The notes below the pieces were generated by a model, which saw only the letters and a list, made by a program, of their open reading frames with translations, made no database searches and had not been told where the DNA came from. The position numbers and the translations under genes were made by a program. Shown in pieces: positions 14,392 to 18,834 of a stretch of 18,834 nucleotides of DNA. Source of the DNA: Caryophanales bacterium UBA4951 (GTDB taxonomy: Bacteria > Bacillota_I > Bacilli_A > RFN20 > CAG-826); the NCBI GenBank assembly GCA_002397465.1, contig DHAP01000012.1:1-18834 (forward strand). Direction: 5' to 3'. How positions within the stretch are numbered: position 1 is the first letter of the stretch; each line of letters opens with the position of its first letter.

Positions 14392-14496
14392 GCTGAAAAC
14401 ACGCTGAAAACCACTGAAAGCGTTACCAATCATCTTCAAAAAACATTCGATAGTATCGACACTATTTTTTGTAATCGCTTACTGAAAACGTTTTCA
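14392..14496 (+). promoter_or_regulatory. Array of CTGAAAAC half-sites and palindromes before the 45-aa gene
   Basis: GCTGAAAAC occurs at 14392 and 14403, then ACTGAAAGC at 14413, spaced 11 and 10 bp (one helical turn). The third is part of the cre-like TGAAAGCGTTACCA (14415-14428). A perfect LacI/CcpA-type palindrome, TGAAAACGTTTTCA, lies at 14483-14496, and between them is TCGATA-G-TATCGA (14447-14459). The last palindrome ends 17 bases before the -35 box at 14514, which suits an activating or looping role. A weak ATAGT/ACTAT stem plus T-run (14450-14470) could instead end the GNAT mRNA. Confidence 0.5.
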
Positions 14497-14513
14497 TAAG
14501 CGTCCAGTCTTCT

Positions 14514-14542
14514 TTTACCGATATTTAGGCTTATCTTATAGG
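14514..14542 (+). promoter_or_regulatory. Promoter of the 45-aa gene
   Basis: -35 TTTACC (14514-14519), 17-bp spacer, -10 TATAGG (14537-14542). The leader is about 33 nt and carries AGAAGG before the ATG at 14582. Confidence 0.5.
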
Positions 14543-14581
14543 ACCCTGCAAAAGGGAAATGAAAGAAAGAAGGTAAGCGAC

Positions 14582-14719
14582 ATGGATAACAAACTATTCC
14601 AAAACTATGGCTTCTTGGCCGTCAACGATGGCCGCTCTCCGGAAGATCAGGAAGAGGACGTCGAGAAGGACCGCGCGAGAAGTTTGTGTCAAGACAATGA
14701 CGAAAACGCCTCGAAATAA
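14582..14719 (+). CDS. Small acidic protein, 45 aa
   Basis: This short open frame (starts MDNKLFQNYGFLAV, ends QDNDENASK) has AGAAGG eight bases upstream, a promoter at 14514 and a strong terminator 19 bases after its stop, all on the same strand. A real small gene is therefore likely. The first 15 residues are mixed hydrophobic and the rest is dominated by Asp, Glu, Arg and Ser, with a single Cys. There is no membrane helix or signal peptide. I do not recognise a family. Its upstream region is the densest cluster of operator-like sequence in the window, so its expression may be strongly conditional. Confidence 0.65.
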   Translation: MDNKLFQNYGFLAVNDGRSPEDQEEDVEKDRARSLCQDNDENASK

Positions 14720-14738
14720 ATAGCCATATTCCCATCAT

Positions 14739-14765
14739 GCCTTCGGCCTAGCCGAGGGCTTTTTT
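14739..14765 (+). terminator. Terminator of the 45-aa gene
   Basis: Nine-base stem GCCTTCGGC / GCCGAGGGC (one T-G pair) with loop CTA, followed by six T. The minus strand lacks a T-run after the stem, so it mainly serves the plus-strand gene. Confidence 0.88.
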
Positions 14766-15954
14766 ATTCATAACGGGCTAACAAGCGTTCGATTCTCTCG
14801 AGTAAATCGCCATAAGCCAAAAGAAGATGATTGCCGTATGGATTCTCCAAAATCGGCGATAGTGAAGTGTCCGAATGAAGAAGTATCTGGCTGCGGCAAA
14901 GGTTCTTTCTTTCAAGATTTTCCTCTATCGTCCCATGGAAGCAATGATAGTCTTCGAGATTTTGGCTCATCTTGAAGAGAGTCGCGTCCCTCAAATAGAA
15001 CTTACCGCGAATACCCACTCCCAAATCGCTTTCGAAATGACTCATGAACGAATAGCTTTCGGCCATGCATAGAGGCATCGTGCAATGGGCGAGTATTATC
15101 TTTGATTGCTCAATGTCAATGACGCTGGGATTGCATTGAAACGCCGGCACGCCCAAAGCCCGAAACACCATCATGGAAAACAAGCTGGCCTCATCGCCCT
15201 CGCAGCTCGAGACGATGCCCTCATCGTTAAGAAGGGCGAGGGCCAGGCAAGCAGTGTTTTTTCTCGTTCCAAGAAGATCGAAACAACGAATGGAAAAACC
15301 GTCCAAGCCATATTTCGCCACCACTCTTTTTAGAGCGCCATAAATGTATAAGGCCCCAAGGAATGTAGGATTTTTATCAGCTAAAGCAAGAATGTCGGTC
15401 CCGACTTTTTCTTTAGGAAAACTGTTTTTGGAAATTTCCTCGTCGAATTCCTCAAAGGTGATGTCGATATACTTGATGCCATACTTTTCTTCAGCCTTTT
15501 CATGGTCGACGGAAGATGAAATCAGCCACGATGAAGGCTTTCCGATGACGCCGACTTTATAAGATGATAATCTCTGGGCCGCGGTTTCGGTGTCGTATAT
15601 CCTTTTGATGCTTGCGTAGATTTTCTCATTGCTCCCGTAGATTATCTCGCCCTTCATCTTTTTATCGTGAAGAAATGACAGGATCTCTAAACTCGAGGCC
15701 AAAGAATTCGAGTCACCTGTAGTGAGAAGATAAAAGGGAGAACGATAGTTTTGATAAACTTGCAAAAACGGGACTTCGGAGCCACCGCTTTCGACAAAGA
15801 AAAGGGTTATCTCCTGTTTGCCGGCTTCGCCTTTATGAAAGTGAAGGCTTCCATCGAGATTGATAGATTTCAGGAATTCGGCGCTGGAGCGGTTTAGTTC
15901 GATAGCTCTTTCTTCGTTTAGGGCTGAGCGGAGACTGACTAGTGAAATTTCCAT
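14764..15954 (-). CDS. Fucose/arabinose isomerase-fold protein, 396 aa
   Basis: The second half matches the L-fucose/L-arabinose isomerase-like fold: GFSIRCFDLL (219-228), CLALALLNDEGIVSSCEGDE (236-255) and GVPAFQCNPSVIDIEQSKI followed by LAHCTMPLCM (268-297). The first half (about 130-200) has VGVIGKPSSWLISSSVD, the sugar-binding-side Rossmann-like part. The family includes ketol isomerases and many uncharacterised members. Here CEGDE keeps acidic metal-binding candidates, but the position often Asp in true isomerases reads Asn275 (QCNPS), so the reaction is uncertain. It is cytoplasmic. AAGGA lies six bases before the ATG at 15954. It is divergent from a membrane protein gene, with a palindrome at 15992 between them. 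Confidence 0.82.
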   Translation of the reverse strand: MEISLVSLRSALNEERAIELNRSSAEFLKSINLDGSLHFHKGEAGKQEITLFFVESGGSEVPFLQVYQNYRSPFYLLTTGDSNSLASSLEILSFLHDKKMKGEIIYGSNEKIYASIKRIYDTETAAQRLSSYKVGVIGKPSSWLISSSVDHEKAEEKYGIKYIDITFEEFDEEISKNSFPKEKVGTDILALADKNPTFLGALYIYGALKRVVAKYGLDGFSIRCFDLLGTRKNTACLALALLNDEGIVSSCEGDEASLFSMMVFRALGVPAFQCNPSVIDIEQSKIILAHCTMPLCMAESYSFMSHFESDLGVGIRGKFYLRDATLFKMSQNLEDYHCFHGTIEENLERKNLCRSQILLHSDTSLSPILENPYGNHLLLAYGDLLERIERLLARYE

Positions 15955-15971
15955 TATGGTTCCTTACCTTA

Positions 15972-16004
15972 TTGACAAAATAGCCACAAGTCAAACAATG
16001 TTTG
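15972..16004 (+). promoter_or_regulatory. Candidate promoter and operator of the four-helix membrane protein
   Basis: A consensus -35 TTGACA (15972-15977) and a 16-bp spacer lead to a weak -10 AACAAT (15994-15999). The -10 is covered by the perfect palindrome CAAACA-A-TGTTTG (15992-16004), which would place a repressor over it. The leader would be about 55 nt with GGGGG before the ATG. Confidence 0.4.
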
Positions 16005-16061
16005 CTATTCCTTAAATTCATAATCCGCCTTATTATTTCAATATGAAAGGGGGAAACATTA

Positions 16062-16568
16062 ATGAGTAAAAAGAAAGTTTCGGTTGGTCTTTCGTGCATC
16101 TTTGGAATGCTGATGGTCATTCTTGCGGTCGTCGCTGCCATCACGCCTTCCATGAATAGCATCAAAGGCGTTGCCTCAAGTAGCTTTCTCGGCGTAACTG
16201 CCGATCCTATCTACGAGAGCGGATTTTCCTACATCTTCGGCAGCTCAGACGACAAGATCAGCATCAGCGTCGGCCTTTTGGTCGCTTGGATCATGCTCCT
16301 TGTGAGCGCGGTCGGAGGAATCTTGGGCATCTTGAACGCTTTGATGGGAAAGAACAAAAATATCAGCCGTTATGTCTTCGCCTGCTCTGGCCTCATCGCC
16401 ATCGCAGCCGGAATCATGTTCTTCTGTGCCTTGCCTTTGGCTGGGATAGAAGGTGCAGACATCGGCGTCGCTAAGCTCACTTATTCCTTATCGACTGGCT
16501 TCATCATTTCTGGCATTGCCGGAATCGCCGGCGGATTAAGCGGAATCGTTGCCTTGTTTGCCAAATAA
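16062..16568 (+). CDS. Four-helix membrane protein, 168 aa
   Basis: I do not recognise a specific family. Hydrophobic helices lie near 7-29, 68-92, 104-124 and 140-165. A polar loop of about 38 residues between the first two (SIKGVASSSFLGVTADPIYE) is probably extracytoplasmic, and a basic turn GKNKNISR joins helices 2 and 3 on the inside. It is Gly/Ala/Ile-rich, like small integral envelope proteins. The start at 16062 has AAGGGGG eight bases upstream. It stands alone before a bidirectional terminator. Its divergent neighbour is the isomerase-fold gene, and they share the palindrome at 15992-16004. A transport or sensing role is possible but unproven. Confidence 0.82.
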   Translation: MSKKKVSVGLSCIFGMLMVILAVVAAITPSMNSIKGVASSSFLGVTADPIYESGFSYIFGSSDDKISISVGLLVAWIMLLVSAVGGILGILNALMGKNKNISRYVFACSGLIAIAAGIMFFCALPLAGIEGADIGVAKLTYSLSTGFIISGIAGIAGGLSGIVALFAK

Positions 16569-16574
16569 GCATTT

Positions 16575-16610
16575 AAAAAGCACGAAGGTTATTGGCCTAT
16601 CGTGCTTTTT
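16575..16610 (+). terminator. Bidirectional terminator between convergent genes
   Basis: Perfect 11-bp stem AAAAAGCACGA (16575-16585) / TCGTGCTTTTT (16600-16610) with a 14-base loop. The T-runs of the stem serve both the membrane protein gene (stop at 16568) and the YitT-family gene (stop at 16618). Confidence 0.9.
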
Positions 16611-16617
16611 ATTTTGC

Positions 16618-17682
16618 CTATTTGACTGGTTTTGTATGGAAACGTCCCAATACCTTGCTAAGCGGAACGACTTGGACGAAGGCGCTCGGATCCTCTTTCT
16701 CGATGACCCTCAATATCTCATTGACCTCATAAGAGGAAACGACCATCGTGAAGATATATTTCTCTTGGCCTGAATAGACGCCCTCGCCTCTTACCATCGT
16801 CGCGGCATGAGGAATCGTGGCAATCATGACGTCGCCTAGCTCTTTGCTCGTGGTGACGACCTCAACCTTGAGGCGCTTGTTCCTGACGTTTATGGAATCG
16901 ACCACAATCATGCAGGTCAGCATGTACAAAACCGAATAGAAGACCCTTCCAAAGGCAGAGGCTGAGGCATCGAGGGCCCATGAGGCTTTGGCGGATGTCA
17001 ATAAGGCGAACATGACGACAGTCACCGAGTTCAGCATCACTGAGTATTTCCCAACCGAGGCATTTTTCCTGAGGGCAATATAATAGGCGACGATGTCGAT
17101 TCCTCCGGTTGAGAAATCCTCTTTGAAGGCCAACGCGCTAGATAAGCCAGTGCATACGCCTGCAAAGAGCGCCCTTGCCAGCAACGAACCATTGTTGCTC
17201 ACGAACGTGGCCAATTCCTGAATCCAAATCATGTTGTCGATGGTCAAAAGCTTGATGAACAAAGATACTTCGAGGACATTGATGAGGGTGAAGATGGTGA
17301 AACGCTTGCCGATCCCTTTCCAGGCTAAGAAGAAAAGCGGAATGTTGATGACGAAATAAAGGACTGAATAAGCCATATGCTCATCGAGGGTCCCGCCATC
17401 GGCGACCGTCTTCCATCCGCATAACTCAAGTATGAGGGTGATGACCTGCGAGACGCCAGAGACGCCGCCGGCCACGAGTTTGACGAGTTCATTTCCACTG
17501 GCATCGGTGACATGCGAGCCAAGGTCCATGAAAGCGTTGAAGCCAAAGGCAAACAAAAAAGCCGACAAGGTGCAAATGATAAAGCCCCAACTCCACTCAA
17601 GGACGTTCTTCGCCCACATGTGGTCGTAGAGCCAGTTTTTGATGTTTTCGTGCCAGTTTTTAAAAAGGTTTTTAATTGCCAT
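16618..17682 (-). CDS. YitT family membrane protein (DUF161 + DUF2179), 354 aa
   Basis: About six hydrophobic helices span residues 32-265 and carry the YitT marks AGGVSGVSQV (71-80) and FSTGGIDIVAYYI (190-202). A cytoplasmic DUF2179 domain fills about 270-348 (GVYSGQEKYIFTMVV, then EKEDPSAFVQVV and VLGRF). YitT proteins are widespread in Firmicutes, often in several copies; their transport or structural role is not established. The length is somewhat above the usual 280-300 residues because of a longer N-terminus (about 30) and longer loops at 55-65 and 155-165. The ATG at 17682 is nine bases after a consensus -10 and has no ribosome site, so it is predicted to be leaderless. It is divergent from the gene at 17857. 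Confidence 0.95.
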   Translation of the reverse strand: MAIKNLFKNWHENIKNWLYDHMWAKNVLEWSWGFIICTLSAFLFAFGFNAFMDLGSHVTDASGNELVKLVAGGVSGVSQVITLILELCGWKTVADGGTLDEHMAYSVLYFVINIPLFFLAWKGIGKRFTIFTLINVLEVSLFIKLLTIDNMIWIQELATFVSNNGSLLARALFAGVCTGLSSALAFKEDFSTGGIDIVAYYIALRKNASVGKYSVMLNSVTVVMFALLTSAKASWALDASASAFGRVFYSVLYMLTCMIVVDSINVRNKRLKVEVVTTSKELGDVMIATIPHAATMVRGEGVYSGQEKYIFTMVVSSYEVNEILRVIEKEDPSAFVQVVPLSKVLGRFHTKPVK

Positions 17683-17691
17683 TGCAAATGA

Positions 17692-17719
17692 ATTATATCC
17701 TTAAGAAGGTTTTAAACAA
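17692..17719 (-). promoter_or_regulatory. Leaderless promoter of the YitT-family gene
   Basis: Minus-strand -35 TTGTTT (17714-17719), 16-bp spacer, consensus -10 TATAAT (17692-17697). The predicted +1 near 17685 is three bases before the ATG at 17682. Confidence 0.7.
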
Positions 17720-17773
17720 CGCCTTTAGGAAGAAGTTTCACGCCTACACCTATTAATTGTCGTAAAAGCTTTG

Positions 17774-17802
17774 TTGCTACCTAGAAAGACGAATGATATT
17801 AT
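17774..17802 (+). promoter_or_regulatory. Promoter of the membrane-anchored 288-aa protein
   Basis: -35 TTGCTA (17774-17779), 17-bp spacer, extended -10 TGATATTAT (TATTAT at 17797-17802). The predicted +1 near 17809 starts the mRNA on the hairpin at 17810-17826. Confidence 0.7.
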
Positions 17803-17809
17803 TAACACG

Positions 17810-17826
17810 CTGTTTCTAAGAAACAG
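17810..17826 (+). promoter_or_regulatory. Perfect inverted repeat at the mRNA 5' end
   Basis: CTGTTTCT-A-AGAAACAG, eight base pairs around one base (as RNA, a CTGTTT/AAACAG stem with loop CTAAG). It begins at or one base after the predicted transcript start. It could be a 5'-end stabilising hairpin or a repressor operator at +1. Confidence 0.5.
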
Positions 17827-17856
17827 GTTAGTTTTCGTCGGAGGACAAGCAATATT

Positions 17857-18723
17857 ATGATTATTTTAAAGGCTATTGGAGCTTTCTTCGTTAAGATTTG
17901 GCGCTGGATCAAAGAGACCGCTTGGGTTCAGCCTTTGCTCATCGTCGGAGCCATTTTCGCCATCATCTTCTCGATTCCTTCCATCAGCAGCTGGGCTTCT
18001 TCTTGGAGCGGAACATCGACCAACGCCTTCTACAACGCCAAAAAGATGACTCTTGAAGGCGAAGCCGTCAGCGGAACCGGTGTCTCCAACGCCGACAAGA
18101 TCACCGACGTCATTTATAAGAACAGCCTCGTTGAGAATGCCACATCCCCCAACGACTATGACACGAGCTATGGCGAAAAGTTCTTCTTCGTCTATGTCAA
18201 CAGTTCCAACAGCGCTTCCAAAGAAGCCGAGTCCGGATTCAAATATCTCCGTGACTATTGGAACAAGACCGGCATTTACAGCGATGACGACCTTCCGTTC
18301 ACCTACTATGCCATCTTCTCCGATGATACTTCGGAAAACGATGACGACATTGACTCTTCGTTAGGAGATGCCTGGGAGAGATATCTCAAGAACAATATCG
18401 ACTTCTTCAACTCCTCGATCCAGCTTCTCGAAGATTCCCCCTATTACTACAACTCCTCAGCCAGCGAAGACAATTATTTGAACTTCGCTCTCTCTGATCT
18501 TGCAAGCGACAAAGAAGCCTCTTCGGTCTTCCCAGTCCCGTCATTCTGCTTGGTCGACTACAGCCAGAAGGCTATCGATCAGAACAGAGCCGGTTTGAGC
18601 GAGGTCATCTTCTCCTCAATCTCCGGCGACACCGATGCCGCCAAAGCAAAGGTCTTGATGAACATGTGGAACCACACTTCTTCCGACTCCACCAACATCT
18701 TCTCCTCAAGCTACGTCAAGTAG
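17857..18723 (+). CDS. Membrane-anchored extracytoplasmic protein, 288 aa
   Basis: A basic N-terminus (KIWRWIK) and one hydrophobic helix (about 24-44) without a cleavage or lipobox site suggest an N-in anchor with residues 50-288 outside the cell. The outer part is Ser/Asp/Asn/Tyr-rich. EKFFFVYVNSSNSASKEAES (107-126), then PFTYYAIFSDD, then FPVPSFCLVDYSQ (225-237) are spaced like strands of a thioredoxin fold with the cis-Pro loop, but the CxxC position reads NSASK, so no redox centre is present (tentative fold call). The ATG at 17857 has GGAGG 12 bases upstream, rather far. It is monocistronic with a good promoter and terminator. Function unknown. Confidence 0.83.
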   Translation: MIILKAIGAFFVKIWRWIKETAWVQPLLIVGAIFAIIFSIPSISSWASSWSGTSTNAFYNAKKMTLEGEAVSGTGVSNADKITDVIYKNSLVENATSPNDYDTSYGEKFFFVYVNSSNSASKEAESGFKYLRDYWNKTGIYSDDDLPFTYYAIFSDDTSENDDDIDSSLGDAWERYLKNNIDFFNSSIQLLEDSPYYYNSSASEDNYLNFALSDLASDKEASSVFPVPSFCLVDYSQKAIDQNRAGLSEVIFSSISGDTDAAKAKVLMNMWNHTSSDSTNIFSSSYVK

Positions 18724-18740
18724 GCCGATAACGATAATTG

Positions 18741-18769
18741 AGCCTCCCGCCTGGGAGGCTTTTCTTTTT
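18741..18769 (+). terminator. Terminator of the 288-aa gene
   Basis: Perfect stem GCCTCCC (18742-18748) / GGGAGGC (18753-18759) with loop GCCT, followed by TTTTCTTTTT, 18 bases after the stop codon. Confidence 0.93.
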
Positions 18770-18834
18770 CCTTATAATATATAGGCCGCTCTTCTTACTT
18801 TTCTTTTTTGGTTTAGAAGATTATACAAAGTTGT

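Noticed and set aside
18770..18834. TATAAT-like boxes on both strands at the right edge
   Set aside because: No -35 or start codon at suitable spacing is visible before the window ends, so no promoter is claimed.
1..18834. Search for CRISPR arrays, IS ends, att sites, rRNA and known riboswitches
   Set aside because: No regularly spaced direct repeats, transposase or integrase frames, long terminal inverted repeats or recognisable riboswitch cores were found by eye.

Overview
The window looks like a chromosomal segment of a low- to mid-GC, Gram-positive-lineage bacterium (Bacillota, Bacilli/Erysipelotrichia or a walled relative of the Mollicutes). The reasons are an archaeal/eukaryal-type (type 3) prolyl-tRNA synthetase, a YitT-family membrane protein, lipobox and Shine-Dalgarno signals of Firmicutes type, and short intrinsic terminators. 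TGA is used as a stop, so this is genetic code 11 and not the Mycoplasma code. The exact lineage is inference. No phage, IS element, CRISPR array or rRNA is visible.

Layout, left to right. (1) 45-2909, minus strand: a charged soluble protein, a lipoprotein, and a two-gene unit of a small membrane protein plus a membrane-bound XRE regulator. (2) 2944-3096: tRNA-Ser(GCU). (3) 3194-6615: a GH31 alpha-glucosidase behind an unrecognised gene, divergent from a second unrecognised gene. (4) 6906-8184: two tandem TetR-like paralogues. (5) 8183-13065, minus strand: a Pro/Ala-rich six-helix membrane protein with an internal duplication, then a two-gene unit of a degenerate GGDEF-EAL membrane protein and prolyl-tRNA synthetase. 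(6) 13103-13270: tRNA-Ser(CGA) with promoter and terminator. (7) 13285-14390: a GrpB-like protein divergent from a GNAT acetyltransferase, with overlapping promoters. (8) 14391-14765: a repeat-rich regulatory stretch before a 45-residue acidic protein. (9) 14764-16610: a fucose/arabinose isomerase-fold protein divergent from a four-helix membrane protein. (10) 16618-18769: a YitT-family protein divergent from a membrane-anchored extracytoplasmic protein.

Most of this is ordinary housekeeping, sugar-handling and envelope content. The strongest cross-cutting signal is start architecture. In at least eight transcription-unit-leading genes (starts at 2878/2875, 5407, 6015, 6112, 13044, 13812, 13863, 17682) a good -10 box lies so close to the ATG that the predicted mRNA has a leader of 0-6 nt and no Shine-Dalgarno sequence. 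Internal operon genes, and another set of leading genes (608, 1472, 9616, 14582, 16062, 17857), have clear Shine-Dalgarno sequences. The segment therefore appears to mix leaderless and SD-led initiation systematically, which is unusual for this group.
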